Of a stretch of DNA of 46,626 bases, positions 7,847 through 16,754 are shown in pieces. The stretch is from RGIG8306 sp964566025 (GTDB lineage Bacteria > Bacillota > Clostridia > Lachnospirales > Lachnospiraceae): NCBI GenBank assembly GCA_964566025.1, contig CAZMHF010000011.1, forward strand, positions 1-46,626, written 5' to 3'. The notes beneath the pieces were generated by a model, which saw only the letters and a list, made by a program, of their open reading frames with translations, was not told the origin of the DNA and did no database searches. Position numbers and translations under genes: made by a program. Each line of letters opens with the position of its first letter. Position 1 is the first letter of the stretch.

Positions 7847-8248
7847 ATGGGAATGAGTGATCCTATTGCAGATATGCTTACGAGAATTCGTAACGCTAAT
7901 ATCGTTAAACATGATACAGTAGATATTCCGGTTTCTAAGATGAAAGTTGCAATCGCAAACATTTTAGTAAACGAAGGATATATCGAAAAATATGAATTAG
8001 TTGAAGACGGTAAGTTTGAGATGATTCGTGTTACTTTAAAATATGTTGCAAATAAAACAGAGAGAGTTATTTCAGGAATCAAGAGAATTTCAAAGCCTGG
8101 ACTTCGTGTTTATGCAAATACAGAAGAACTTCCTAAGGTATTAGGCGGACTTGGTATTGCAATTATTTCAACAAATATCGGTGTTGTTACAGATAAAGAA
8201 GCAAGAAAACAAAACGTAGGTGGAGAAGTATTAGCATACGTTTGGTAA
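7847..8248 (+). CDS. rpsH: 30S ribosomal protein S8
   Basis: 133 residues with DPIADMLTRIRNA at the start and the C-terminal GGEVLAYVW typical of S8. S8 binds the central domain of 16S rRNA and in Escherichia coli represses the spc operon. The ATG at 7847 has AGGAGG eight bases upstream; the ATG at 7853 would have 14 bases. The two choices differ by two residues. Confidence 0.97.
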   Translation: MGMSDPIADMLTRIRNANIVKHDTVDIPVSKMKVAIANILVNEGYIEKYELVEDGKFEMIRVTLKYVANKTERVISGIKRISKPGLRVYANTEELPKVLGGLGIAIISTNIGVVTDKEARKQNVGGEVLAYVW

Positions 8249-8269
8249 AAAAATCAGGAGGAATGGCAA

Positions 8270-8812
8270 ATGTCACGTATAGGAAGATTGCCCATCGCAG
8301 TACCAGCTGATGTAACAGTTGATATCGCAGAAAATAACAAAGTGACTGTAAAAGGACCAAAGGGAACGCTTGAAAGAGTGTTACCAGTGGAAATGATTAT
8401 TAAGTTAGATGCAGGCCAGTTAATAGTGGAACGCCCAAATGACTTAAAGAGAATGAAAGCCTTACACGGTCTTACAAGAACATTGATTAACAATATGGTA
8501 GTCGGTGTAACAGCAGGCTTTGAGAAAGTTCTTGAAGTAAAAGGCGTTGGTTACAAGGTTGCAAAACAAGGTAATAAATTAGTACTATCTTTAGGATATT
8601 CACATCCTGTAGAAATGATTGACCCAGACGGCGTTACAGCTGAAGTTGAAGATCAAAACAAAATTACCGTAAAAGGTATCGATAAAGAAAAGGTTGGCCA
8701 ATACGCTGCAGAAATCAGATCAAAGAGAAAACCTGAGCCATATAAAGGCAAGGGTATCAAGTATGCTGATGAAGTAATCAGACGTAAAGTTGGAAAAACC
8801 GGCAAGAAATAG
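8270..8812 (+). CDS. rplF: 50S ribosomal protein L6
   Basis: 180 residues with the two repeated L6 domains. It opens MSRIGRLPIAVP, has VEVKGVGYKV-type sequence in the middle (EVKGVGYKVAKQG) and ends with the C-terminal signature KPEPYKGKGIKYADE. L6 lies near the sarcin-ricin loop and the factor-binding site. An AGGAGG site precedes the ATG. Confidence 0.98.
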   Translation: MSRIGRLPIAVPADVTVDIAENNKVTVKGPKGTLERVLPVEMIIKLDAGQLIVERPNDLKRMKALHGLTRTLINNMVVGVTAGFEKVLEVKGVGYKVAKQGNKLVLSLGYSHPVEMIDPDGVTAEVEDQNKITVKGIDKEKVGQYAAEIRSKRKPEPYKGKGIKYADEVIRRKVGKTGKK

Positions 8813-8828
8813 AAAGGAGTAAGAGACA

Positions 8829-9197
8829 ATGGTTAGCAAAAAATCAAGAGACATCGTTCGTAAAGAAAAACATAGAAGAATTCGCAAGAACATCGTTGGC
8901 ACAGCTTCAAAGCCTCGTCTTTGTGTATTCAGAAGTAATAACCATATGTATGCACAAATTATCGATGATACAGTTGGTAATACGTTAGTTGCAGCCTCTA
9001 CTTCTCAGAAAGCAATCAAGGCTGAGTTGGAAAAGACCAATGACGTTGCAGCAGCAGCATATTTAGGAACCGCTATTGCTAAAAAAGCAGTTGAAGCGGG
9101 TATCACAACAGTCGTATTTGATAGAGGCGGCTTTATATATCAAGGAAAAATCAAAGCGTTAGCAGATGCAGCTCGTGAAGCTGGTCTGGAATTCTAG
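8829..9197 (+). CDS. rplR: 50S ribosomal protein L18
   Basis: 122 residues with a basic N-terminus (KHRRIRKNIVGTASKPRLCV) and the core VFRSNNHMYAQIIDD; the end VFDRGGFIYQGKIKALADAA is the 5S rRNA-binding region of L18. It forms the central protuberance with L5 and L25. AGAAAGGAG precedes the ATG. 16 bases after rplF. Confidence 0.98.
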   Translation: MVSKKSRDIVRKEKHRRIRKNIVGTASKPRLCVFRSNNHMYAQIIDDTVGNTLVAASTSQKAIKAELEKTNDVAAAAYLGTAIAKKAVEAGITTVVFDRGGFIYQGKIKALADAAREAGLEF

Positions 9198-9212
9198 TCA
9201 AGGAGGACAAAC

Positions 9213-9722
9213 ATGAAACGTACAATCATTGATGCTAGTAACTTAGAGCTTGAAGATAAAGTAGTATCAATAAAACGTGTAACGAAGGTTGTAAAAGGTG
9301 GACGTAATTTCCGCTTTTCAGCTCTAGTTGTTGTTGGTGACAAGAACGGACACGTTGGTGCTGGTATCGGTAAAGCGGCAGAAATTCCAGATGCAATTCG
9401 CAAAGGCAAAGAAGACGCTGCAAAGAAATTAGTAACAGTACCTATTGATGAAAATAAAAGTATCCCACACGATGTTATCGGTAAATTTGGTAGTGCTTCG
9501 GTATTACTAAAGAAATCCCCTGATGGTACAGGTGTTATCGCAGGTGGACCTGTTCGTTCCGTAATGGATTTAGCAGGTATCTCTAACGTTCGTACAAAAT
9601 CCCTAGGTTCAAATAATAAGCAAAACGTAGTTCTTGCTGCTATCGCTGGGCTTGATGCACTCAAGACACCAGAACAGGTAGCAAAACTTCGCGGAAAATC
9701 TGTACAAGAGATTTTAGGCTAA
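9213..9722 (+). CDS. rpsE: 30S ribosomal protein S5
   Basis: 169 residues with the double-stranded RNA-binding-like N-terminal domain (VVSIKRVTKVVKGGRNFRF) and the C-terminal domain signature GKFGSASVLLKKSPDGTGV. S5 contributes to decoding accuracy together with S4 at the mRNA entry. AAGGAGGA precedes the ATG. Part of the spc segment between rplR and rpmD. Confidence 0.98.
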   Translation: MKRTIIDASNLELEDKVVSIKRVTKVVKGGRNFRFSALVVVGDKNGHVGAGIGKAAEIPDAIRKGKEDAAKKLVTVPIDENKSIPHDVIGKFGSASVLLKKSPDGTGVIAGGPVRSVMDLAGISNVRTKSLGSNNKQNVVLAAIAGLDALKTPEQVAKLRGKSVQEILG

Positions 9723-9734
9723 GGAGGAAGAACA

Positions 9735-9917
9735 ATGGCAGAGAAATTAAAAATCACATTAGTAAAATCAACGATCGGTGCTGTACCAAAAAACAGAAAA
9801 ACAGCAGAAGCTCTTGGGCTTACGAAGATCAACAAGACGGTAGAAGTGCCGGATAATGCTGCTATGCGTGGCATGGTAAGACACATTAGCCACTTGGTTA
9901 AAGTTGAAGAAATTTAA
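9735..9917 (+). CDS. rpmD: 50S ribosomal protein L30
   Basis: 60 residues, the short bacterial form of L30, with KITLVKSTIGAVPKNRKTAE and a central LGLTKINKTVEV region. It is on the solvent side of the large subunit. AAGGAGGA precedes the ATG by a normal distance. Between rpsE and rplO in the standard order. Confidence 0.98.
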   Translation: MAEKLKITLVKSTIGAVPKNRKTAEALGLTKINKTVEVPDNAAMRGMVRHISHLVKVEEI

Positions 9918-9943
9918 TAATAATTCGAGCAAGGAGGTGCAAC

Positions 9944-10387
9944 ATGGGCTTATCTAATTTACAACCTGCCGAAGGTTCCGTACATAGCGACAATTTTAGA
10001 CGCGGACGCGGACACGGTTCAGGAAATGGTAAAACAGCTGGTAAAGGTCATAAGGGTCAAAAAGCACGTTCAGGTGGTGGCAAAAAACCTGGATTTGAAG
10101 GCGGTCAAATGCCTTTATATAGACGTATCCCTAAAAGAGGCTTTACGAATCCAAATACCAAAGAAATCATTGCAATCAATATGAGCGCTCTTGAAAGATT
10201 TGAAAATGGTACAGAGGTTACTGTAGACACTTTAATTGAATCTGGAATCGTAAAAAATCCTAAAGACGGGATTAAGATTCTTGGAAACGGAGAACTTACC
10301 AAAAAGCTTACGGTTAAAGTAAATGCATTTAGTGAAACTGCAAAAGCTAAAATCGAAGCGAATGGTGGAAAAGCAGAGGTGATTTAA
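9944..10387 (+). CDS. rplO: 50S ribosomal protein L15
   Basis: 147 residues. The Gly/Arg/Lys-rich extension (RRGRGHGSGNGKTAGKGHKG) and MPLYRRIPKRGFTN are typical of L15, which threads into 23S rRNA and joins late in assembly. AAGGAGG precedes the ATG. The stop codon shares one base with the secY start (TAATG), so translation of secY is probably coupled to it. Confidence 0.98.
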   Translation: MGLSNLQPAEGSVHSDNFRRGRGHGSGNGKTAGKGHKGQKARSGGGKKPGFEGGQMPLYRRIPKRGFTNPNTKEIIAINMSALERFENGTEVTVDTLIESGIVKNPKDGIKILGNGELTKKLTVKVNAFSETAKAKIEANGGKAEVI

Positions 10388-11700
10388 TGATTAAAACACT
10401 TCGCGACGCTTTAAGAGTTCAAGAGATTAGAAAAAGAATATTTTATACTTTTATGATGTTAATCGTTATTCGTATTGGTTCACAGATTCCTGTGCCTGGT
10501 ACGAATGGCGACGTAATTAAAAACATTATGGCACAAGCGGGGGATTCATTCAACTTTTTCAACTCTATCACGGGTGGATCATTTGAAAACTTTTCGATAT
10601 TTGCATTGAGTATTTCTCCTTACATTACATCATCTATCATTATGCAGTTGTTAACAATTGCAATTCCAAAACTGGAAGAGATGAATAAAGATGGTGCAGA
10701 TGGAAGAAAGAAAATTGCTGAAATCACACGTTATGTAACAATTGGTCTTGCTATATTCGAGTCGCTATTTATGACAATTGGATTTAGCAATCAAGGATTG
10801 TTCACAACAAAAGCATGGTACAACTTACTAGTAGTTACATTAGTTCTTACAGCAGGTAGTGCAGCGCTTATGTGGATCGGAGAACAGATTACTGAAAAAG
10901 GCATCGGAAATGGTATTTCTGTAGTCCTCTTAATCAATATTCTCTCACGTATGCCAAGTGATTTTAATACGTTATATCAAACATTTATCAAAGGCAAGGA
11001 GCCAGCGCCAGCTATTTTAGCTATTGCAATTATTTTGGCATTCCTTGTGGCGATGGTGGTATTCGTTGTACTATTGCAAGGTGGTATGCGAAAAATCCCT
11101 GTTCAGTATTCAAGAAAGCAAGGGAATCGAGTAGTTGGTGGTTCAAGCCAATCACATATTCCTCTTAAAGTAAATACGGCAGGTGTTATTCCAGTTATCT
11201 TTGCAGGTTCAATCTTTTCAGTGCCACAACTAATCGCTAGCTATAAAGTGCCAACGACTGCATTTTGGGAAGGCTTTGTGAAAATGTTTTCAACATCAAG
11301 TTGGTTAAACAAAACAATGCCTTGGTATTATAATTTCGGATTTTTAGTATATATTGCGTTGATTATATTATTCGCATATTTCTATACATCCATTACATTT
11401 AATCCAATCGAAATTGCAGATAACATGAAAAAGAATGGCGGTTTTGTTCCGGGCATTCGTCCAGGAAAAATAACAGCAGATTACTTAACAAGAATTTTGA
11501 ACTACATCGTATTTATCGGTGCATCATTCTTGGCAGTTATCGCAATCGTTCCAGTCTTTTGTTCGGGTGTATTCGGATTAGCATCGCTATCCTTCCTAGG
11601 AACATCCATTATCATTATTGTTGGTGTTATTATTGAAACATTAAAACAAATTGAATCAATGATGGTAGTAAGAAGTTATAAAGGCTTCTTGAATAATTAA
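10387..11700 (+). CDS. secY: Preprotein translocase subunit SecY
   Basis: 437 residues with ten predicted membrane helices. Family landmarks include IGSQIPVPGTNGD after the first helix, the plug-region SFENFSIFALSISPYITSSI, and GERITEKGIGNGIS-like sequence (GEQITEKGIGNGIS). SecY forms the protein-conducting channel used with SecE and the motor SecA, whose gene is at 28275. It overlaps rplO by one base; its usual position at the end of the spc segment is kept, followed by adk and map. Confidence 0.98.
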   Translation: MIKTLRDALRVQEIRKRIFYTFMMLIVIRIGSQIPVPGTNGDVIKNIMAQAGDSFNFFNSITGGSFENFSIFALSISPYITSSIIMQLLTIAIPKLEEMNKDGADGRKKIAEITRYVTIGLAIFESLFMTIGFSNQGLFTTKAWYNLLVVTLVLTAGSAALMWIGEQITEKGIGNGISVVLLINILSRMPSDFNTLYQTFIKGKEPAPAILAIAIILAFLVAMVVFVVLLQGGMRKIPVQYSRKQGNRVVGGSSQSHIPLKVNTAGVIPVIFAGSIFSVPQLIASYKVPTTAFWEGFVKMFSTSSWLNKTMPWYYNFGFLVYIALIILFAYFYTSITFNPIEIADNMKKNGGFVPGIRPGKITADYLTRILNYIVFIGASFLAVIAIVPVFCSGVFGLASLSFLGTSIIIIVGVIIETLKQIESMMVVRSYKGFLNN

Positions 11701-11722
11701 TGAAAGCTTAGAGGAGTCTCTG

Positions 11723-12367
11723 ATGAAAATTATAATGCTAGGAGCGCCAGGTGCTGGAAAAGGCACACAAGCGAAACGAATTGCAGAAGCGTATGGCATC
11801 CCACATATTTCTACGGGCGACATATTTCGAGCAAATATTAAGCAAGGTACTGAATTAGGAAACAAAGCAAAGGATTACATGGATAAAGGATTACTAGTTC
11901 CAGATGAATTAGTCGTTAGTCTAGTCGTTGATCGTATTCATCAAGATGATTGCGAAAAAGGCTATGTATTAGACGGATTTCCACGTACGATTCCACAAGC
12001 AAAATGCCTTGATGATGCATTAGCTCAAATGGACGAAAAGATTGATTTTGCCATCAATGTTGAAGTGCCAGATGAAAATATCGTTAAGCGTATGGCTGGA
12101 AGAAGAGCTTGTGTAGATTGTGGAGCAACTTACCATCTTCAATATATTCCAACGAAGGTTGAGGGTATTTGCGATGTTTGCGGAAGCGACCTAATATTAA
12201 GAGAAGATGATAAACCAGAAACTGTTCAAAAACGTTTGGATGTTTACCATAATCAAACCCAACCATTGATCGAACATTATGCAATGTTAGGCGCATTGGT
12301 TGAAGTTGATGGAACGCAAGATATGGCTGATGTCTTTGCTGATATTGTAAAGGTGTTAGGAGCGTAA
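11723..12367 (+). CDS. adk: Adenylate kinase
   Basis: 214 residues. Catalyses ATP + AMP = 2 ADP in the cytoplasm. The P-loop GAPGAGKGT is at residues 7-15, the AMP-binding region DGFPRT follows, and the long LID domain carries four cysteines (CVDC and CDVC) that bind zinc, as in most Gram-positive enzymes. AGAGGAGT precedes the ATG. Placed after secY and one base before map, the common order in Firmicutes. Confidence 0.98.
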   Translation: MKIIMLGAPGAGKGTQAKRIAEAYGIPHISTGDIFRANIKQGTELGNKAKDYMDKGLLVPDELVVSLVVDRIHQDDCEKGYVLDGFPRTIPQAKCLDDALAQMDEKIDFAINVEVPDENIVKRMAGRRACVDCGATYHLQYIPTKVEGICDVCGSDLILREDDKPETVQKRLDVYHNQTQPLIEHYAMLGALVEVDGTQDMADVFADIVKVLGA

Positions 12368-12368
12368 T

Positions 12369-13118
12369 ATGCCAATTACCATAAAATCTGAAAAAGAAAT
12401 TGCTCTTATGCGAGAAGCGGGAAGAATCCTAGCGATCGTGCATGAGGAAATGGGAAAGGTAATTCGTCCAGGTGTATCGACTTGGGAAATTAATAAAATT
12501 GGGGATGAAGTGATACGCAGCTTCGGTTGTGTTCCTTCTTTTCTTAACCTATATGACTTCCCGGCAGCCGTTTGCATTAGTGTAAATGACGAAGTCGTTC
12601 ATGGCATACCAAACAAGAAATTCATCCTTAAAGAAGGCGATATTGTTAGTTTAGATGCAGGAGTTTGTTATCAAGGGTATCATTCCGATGCTGCGCGTAC
12701 GCATGCAGTTGGAGAGATTTCTAAGGAAGCAAAACAACTAATCGATGTGACGAGAGAGAGCTTTTTTGAAGGGATCAAATTCGCAAAAGCAGGATGTCAT
12801 TTGTATGAAATTTCTTCAGCAATCCAAAATTACGCAGAGAGCTTTGGCTATGGCGTTGTAAGAGATTTAATCGGACATGGAATTGGACGTGCGGTTCATG
12901 AGGATCCAGAGGTTCCCAATTTTAAACCAAAAGGTCGAGGTGTTCGTTTAAAAGAAGGCATGACATTGGCGATTGAACCAATGATTAATGCTGGAGGATG
13001 GCAAGTGATGGTGGCAGATGACGATTGGACATATATTACGGCAGACGGTTCTTTATCGGCGCATTATGAAAATACGGTGTTGATTACAAAGGGCGAGCCG
13101 GAAATACTCTCGTTATAA
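12369..13118 (+). CDS. map: Methionine aminopeptidase, type I
   Basis: 249 residues. Removes the N-terminal methionine from nascent proteins. The pita-bread fold metal ligands are visible: Asp in SLDAGVCYQGYHSDAART (two Asp), His in LIGHGIGRAVHEDP, Glu in AIEPMI and Glu in HYENTVLIT near the end. There is no N-terminal SH3 or zinc extension (type Ia). The ATG lies one base after the adk stop, with TTAGGAG as binding site. Confidence 0.97.
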   Translation: MPITIKSEKEIALMREAGRILAIVHEEMGKVIRPGVSTWEINKIGDEVIRSFGCVPSFLNLYDFPAAVCISVNDEVVHGIPNKKFILKEGDIVSLDAGVCYQGYHSDAARTHAVGEISKEAKQLIDVTRESFFEGIKFAKAGCHLYEISSAIQNYAESFGYGVVRDLIGHGIGRAVHEDPEVPNFKPKGRGVRLKEGMTLAIEPMINAGGWQVMVADDDWTYITADGSLSAHYENTVLITKGEPEILSL

Positions 13119-13162
13119 AATACTTAGGATGCATTACACGTTGTTAGTGATGGAGGAATTGA

Positions 13163-13381
13163 ATGTCTAAAGCAGATGTTATCGAAATAGAAGGCGTAGT
13201 AATTGAGAAATTGCCAAATGCCATGTTTCAAGTAGAACTTGAAAATGGCCATAAGGTATTAGCTCATATAAGTGGGAAATTACGAATGAACTATATTCGT
13301 ATTTTGCCAGGAGATAAAGTAACAATCGAATTATCGCCATATGACTTGACAAAAGGCAGAATTATTTGGCGAGACAAATAA
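13163..13381 (+). CDS. infA: Translation initiation factor IF-1
   Basis: 72 residues forming a single S1/OB fold, with the family core LPNAMFQVELENGHKVLAHISGK, then RMNYIRILPGDKV and the end GRIIWR. It binds the A site of the 30S subunit during initiation. ATGGAGG precedes the ATG. The 44-base gap after map leaves no room for the small KOW-domain gene found here in some relatives. Confidence 0.97.
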   Translation: MSKADVIEIEGVVIEKLPNAMFQVELENGHKVLAHISGKLRMNYIRILPGDKVTIELSPYDLTKGRIIWRDK

Positions 13382-13405
13382 TATTTTTAAGGGCACTGAT
13401 TTTGC

Positions 13406-13435
13406 TTGACATCATAAAACAAAATATGATATGAT
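13406..13435 (+). promoter_or_regulatory. Internal promoter before rpmJ
   Basis: TTGACA at 13406-13411, an 18-bp spacer and TATGAT at 13430-13435. It would give a separate transcript for rpmJ-rpsM-rpsK-rpsD-rpoA-rplQ, starting about 25 bases upstream of rpmJ. Confidence 0.75.
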
Positions 13436-13466
13436 TAAGAGCAACCTTTGCGAAAGGAGAAGTACT

Positions 13467-13580
13467 ATGAAAGTTAGAGCATCGGTAAAACCTATTTGTG
13501 AAAAGTGCAAAATTATAAAGAGAAAGGGTAGTATTCGTGTTATTTGCGAGAACCCTAAACATAAGCAACGTCAAGGTTAA
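13467..13580 (+). CDS. rpmJ: 50S ribosomal protein L36
   Basis: 37 residues: MKVRASVKPICEKCKIIKRK and then the remaining 17 residues ending KHKQRQG. This is the zinc-binding C+ form with ligands CEKC, a later Cys and a His. L36 is the smallest large-subunit protein and joins late in assembly. CGAAAGGAGAAG precedes the ATG. The gene is shorter than typical ORF thresholds. Confidence 0.97.
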   Translation: MKVRASVKPICEKCKIIKRKGSIRVICENPKHKQRQG

Positions 13581-13689
13581 GATGTAATCGTTCCAATTAG
13601 CGGCTGCAGTATGTAACAAATGTGCAAAAGCACAAAACGTTATTTATTGTTTTTATATTTAAAATTATCAATGGAGGTGCTACACACTC

Positions 13690-14058
13690 ATGGCTCGTAT
13701 TTCAGGTGTTGATTTACCAAAAGAAAAACGCGTTGAAATCGGTTTAACATATATCTACGGAATTGGTAGAGTAAGTGCAAACCGTATTTTGGCAGAAGCA
13801 AAAGTAAATCCTGATACTCGTGTAAAAGATTTAACTGACGAAGAAGTTAGTAAAATCCGCGACGTAATTGACGCTACTCAAACTGTTGAAGGTGATCTCA
13901 GAAGAGAGATCATGATGAACATTAAGCGTTTACAGGAAATTGGTTGCTACAGAGGTATCCGTCACAGAAAAGGTCTTCCTGTTCGTGGTCAAAAAACAAA
14001 GACTAACGCAAGAACAAGAAAAGGACCAAAGAGAACTGTTGCGAATAAGAAAAAATAA
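13690..14058 (+). CDS. rpsM: 30S ribosomal protein S13
   Basis: 122 residues with MARISGVDLPKEKRVEIGLT at the start and the C-terminal basic tail RHRKGLPVRGQKTKTNARTR. S13 forms intersubunit bridges and touches tRNA in the P site. ATGGAGGTGC precedes the ATG. The 109-base gap after rpmJ holds a small stem (TGTGC/GCACA near 13620-13633) without a clear terminator. Confidence 0.98.
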   Translation: MARISGVDLPKEKRVEIGLTYIYGIGRVSANRILAEAKVNPDTRVKDLTDEEVSKIRDVIDATQTVEGDLRREIMMNIKRLQEIGCYRGIRHRKGLPVRGQKTKTNARTRKGPKRTVANKKK

Positions 14059-14090
14059 TAGTAAAGGACCCATAAGGGAGGTTAGTTTTA

Positions 14091-14486
14091 ATGGCTAAGC
14101 AAACGTCAAATAAAGTGACAAAAAAGCGTGTGAAGAAAAACGTTGAACGCGGACAAGCGCACATTCAAGCTTCTTTCAACAATACAATCGTAACGTTGAC
14201 AGACACTCAAGGAAATGCATTATCTTGGGCTAGTGCAGGTGGTCTTGGTTTTAGAGGTTCAAGAAAATCTACTCCTTATGCAGCTCAAATGGCAGCGGAA
14301 ACTGCTACGAAGGCAGCGTTAATTCACGGCTTAAAATCAGTAGATGTAATGGTTAAAGGACCTGGTTCAGGCAGAGAAGCAGCAATACGTGCTCTTGCGG
14401 CTTGCGGACTAGAAGTAACAAGTATTCGTGACGTAACACCGGTACCACACAACGGATGTCGTCCGCCAAAACGCAGAAGAGTATAA
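14091..14486 (+). CDS. rpsK: 30S ribosomal protein S11
   Basis: 131 residues. A Lys-rich N-terminus is followed by HIQASFNNTIVTLTDTQGN and the C-terminal signature VTPVPHNGCRPPKRRRV. S11 forms part of the 30S platform lining the mRNA exit path. GGGAGG precedes the ATG. In the alpha segment between rpsM and rpsD. Confidence 0.98.
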   Translation: MAKQTSNKVTKKRVKKNVERGQAHIQASFNNTIVTLTDTQGNALSWASAGGLGFRGSRKSTPYAAQMAAETATKAALIHGLKSVDVMVKGPGSGREAAIRALAACGLEVTSIRDVTPVPHNGCRPPKRRRV

Positions 14487-14502
14487 TAGGAGGTGCTAAA
14501 AC

Positions 14503-15093
14503 GTGGCAATTAACAGAGTCCCAGTATTAAAAAGATGTAGATCACTTGATCTTGACCCTTTATTCTTAGGAATCGATAAGAAATCTAAGAGAACAAAAAG
14601 AGCAAGCAGAAAATTAAGTGAATACGGTATTCAACTTAGAGAAAAACAAAAAGCTAAATTTATTTATGGTGTGTTAGAAAAACCATTTAGAAATTACTAT
14701 ACAAAAGCAGAGAAGATGCAAGGTATGGCAGGTGAGAACTTAATGATCACCCTCGAGCGCAGATTAGATAATGTTGTCTTCCGTTTAGGTCTTGCGAGAA
14801 CAAGAATGGAAGCTAGACAAATCGTTGATCACAAACATGTATTAGTTAACGGAAAGAAGATTAATATTCCTTCTTACTTAATTAGTGCTGGTGATACAAT
14901 CGAAATTGCGTCAAAAGCAAAAGATTCTCAGAGATACAAGAATATTTTAGAGTCAACTGGCAGCAAGGTTGTTCCTGAGTGGCTAGAGTCCGATCAAGAA
15001 AATCTAAGCGGTAAAGTGAAAAACTTACCTACAAGAGAAATGATCGATGTTCCTGTAGATGAGATGCTTATCGTCGAATTGTACTCTAAATAA
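14503..15093 (+). CDS. rpsD: 30S ribosomal protein S4
   Basis: 196 residues from a GTG start with AGGAGG upstream. The central S4 RNA-binding domain contains LERRLDNVVFRLGLARTRME and the end EMLIVELYSK. The N-terminus has only one Cys (KRCRS), so this is the zinc-free C- form, in contrast to the C+ S14 and L36 here. S4 nucleates 30S assembly and in many bacteria represses its own operon. Confidence 0.97.
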   Translation: MAINRVPVLKRCRSLDLDPLFLGIDKKSKRTKRASRKLSEYGIQLREKQKAKFIYGVLEKPFRNYYTKAEKMQGMAGENLMITLERRLDNVVFRLGLARTRMEARQIVDHKHVLVNGKKINIPSYLISAGDTIEIASKAKDSQRYKNILESTGSKVVPEWLESDQENLSGKVKNLPTREMIDVPVDEMLIVELYSK

Positions 15094-15163
15094 TAATTAG
15101 TTAAGGAGAACATTGAACAACAATTATGTTGTCCACTGTGTCCGGCCTAAGGAGGGGCTATAT

Positions 15164-16123
15164 ATGTTCGATTTTGTAATACCCAAAATTGAGATCGCTG
15201 AACTTTCAGATGATAAAAAGTATGGCAAGTTTGTAATTGAACCCCTAGAAAGAGGTTATGGAACTACATTAGGTAATTCTCTTCGTAGAATTATGCTCTC
15301 CTCATTACCAGGAGCTGCAGTAAGCCAAATCAAGATTGAAGGCGTAGTGCACGAATTTAGTCCGATAGCCGGAGTTAAAGAAGATGTTACAGAAATCATT
15401 ATGAATATAAAAGAACTAGCGATTCGCAATCATTCGGTGACAAATGAGCCAAAAGTGGCTTATATCGAATTTGAAGGCGAAGGTGTAGTTCGTGCAGGAG
15501 ATATTCAAGTCGATCAAGATATTGAAATTATGAATCCAGATCTAGTGATTGCGACATTAAGTGGTGGGGCAAACTCACGCTTATATATGGAGCTTACAAT
15601 TACAAAAGGTAGAGGATACGTAAGTGCAGAGAAGAATAAATCAGCAGATGCGCCAATTGGTGTGATTGCAGTAGATTCTATCTATACACCGATCGAACGC
15701 GTAAATATCGCCATTGAAAATACTCGTGTTGGTCAAGCGACAGACTTCGATAAATTAGTATTGGATGTTTATACAAATTGTACAATTGAGCCAGGTGATG
15801 CAGTGAGCTTGGCAGCGAAAGTTTTAAGTGAGCATTTGAACGCATTCATCAACCTTTCAGAAAGTGCCAAGAACGCTGAAATCATGGTAGAAAAAGTTGA
15901 CGATGAAAAAGAAAAAGCTCTAGAGATGAATATTGACGAATTAGAATTATCAGTGCGTGCTTACAATTGTTTAAAGAGAGCAGGTATTAACACTGTTGAG
16001 CAACTCATTAGTAAAACGCCAGAAGAAATGATGAAGGTTCGTAACCTAGGACGTAAATCATTAGAAGAGGTGTTGGCGAAATTGAGCGAATTAGGCTTTC
16101 AATTTAAGTCAAATGAGGATTAA
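15164..16123 (+). CDS. rpoA: DNA-directed RNA polymerase subunit alpha
   Basis: 319 residues. The N-terminal dimerisation domain has EPLERGYGTTLGNSLRRIML near residues 21-40; an acidic linker follows and the C-terminal domain carries RAYNCLKRAGINTVEQL and MKVRNLGRKSLEEV, the helix-hairpin-helix that contacts UP elements and activators. The ATG at 15164 follows AAGGAGGGGC; the in-frame start at 15113 would add 17 non-conserved residues. Between rpsD and rplQ, as usual. Confidence 0.97.
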   Translation: MFDFVIPKIEIAELSDDKKYGKFVIEPLERGYGTTLGNSLRRIMLSSLPGAAVSQIKIEGVVHEFSPIAGVKEDVTEIIMNIKELAIRNHSVTNEPKVAYIEFEGEGVVRAGDIQVDQDIEIMNPDLVIATLSGGANSRLYMELTITKGRGYVSAEKNKSADAPIGVIAVDSIYTPIERVNIAIENTRVGQATDFDKLVLDVYTNCTIEPGDAVSLAAKVLSEHLNAFINLSESAKNAEIMVEKVDDEKEKALEMNIDELELSVRAYNCLKRAGINTVEQLISKTPEEMMKVRNLGRKSLEEVLAKLSELGFQFKSNED

Positions 16124-16167
16124 TAACGTAAGCAAGTAAGATGCGATGTACACGGAGGTGAATTAAG

Positions 16168-16704
16168 ATGGCAGGATATAGAAAACTTAGCAGAAATAGC
16201 AATCAAAGAAAGGCTCTGTTAAGAGGTCAAGTAACTAGCTTCTTATATAACGGTAGTATCACAACAACAGAGGCAAAAGCGAAAGAAATTCGCAAAATTG
16301 CTGAAGGCATCATTGCACTAGCAGTAAAAGAAAAAGATAATTTCGAAGTAGTTACTGTAAAAGCAAAGGTAGCTCGCAAAGATAAAGATGGCAAGCGAGT
16401 TAAAGAAGTTGTTGATGGTAAGAAAGTTACTGTTTATGACGAAGTAGAAAAGACAATTAACAAAGATAAGCCTACTAGATTAGCAGCTAGAAGAAAGATG
16501 CTTCAAACACTTTATGGAGTGACAGAAGTTCCAACAGATGCTGCTGGCAAGAAAAAAGGCACAAAGAGCGTAGATCTTCCAAAGAAGATTTTTGATGAAA
16601 TTGCTCCTAAATATGTAAACCGTAATGGTGGTTATACAAGAATCATCAAACTAGGTCAACGTAAGGGCGATGCTGCAATGGAAGTAATTCTTGAGTTAGT
16701 GTAA
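16168..16704 (+). CDS. rplQ: 50S ribosomal protein L17 with insertions
   Basis: 178 residues, against about 115-130 in most bacteria. The N-terminal part (MAGYRKLSRNSNQRKALLRG) and C-terminal part (RNGGYTRIIKLGQRKGDAA) are typical. Compared with short L17 proteins there is a Lys/Val-rich insertion at about residues 58-101 and a second one at about 119-137. Similar long forms are known in Lachnospiraceae-type Clostridia. L17 surrounds the tunnel exit, so the insertions would be on the ribosome surface. Last gene of the alpha segment, followed by a terminator. Confidence 0.96.
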   Translation: MAGYRKLSRNSNQRKALLRGQVTSFLYNGSITTTEAKAKEIRKIAEGIIALAVKEKDNFEVVTVKAKVARKDKDGKRVKEVVDGKKVTVYDEVEKTINKDKPTRLAARRKMLQTLYGVTEVPTDAAGKKKGTKSVDLPKKIFDEIAPKYVNRNGGYTRIIKLGQRKGDAAMEVILELV

Positions 16705-16716
16705 TTAATATAATAT

Positions 16717-16745
16717 AAAAACAAGCGTATGCTTGTTTTTTTATT
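16717..16745 (+). terminator. Terminator after rplQ
   Basis: AAAACAAGC pairs with GCTTGTTTT around a GTAT loop and runs into a T-stretch (16736-16742). It ends the ribosomal superoperon. Confidence 0.8.
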
Positions 16746-16754
16746 GCGTTAATA

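Noticed and set aside
13614..13660. Terminator between rpmJ and rpsM
   Set aside because: A small GTGC-AAAA-GCAC stem exists but it is weak and no tight T-run follows; the genes belong to one operon.
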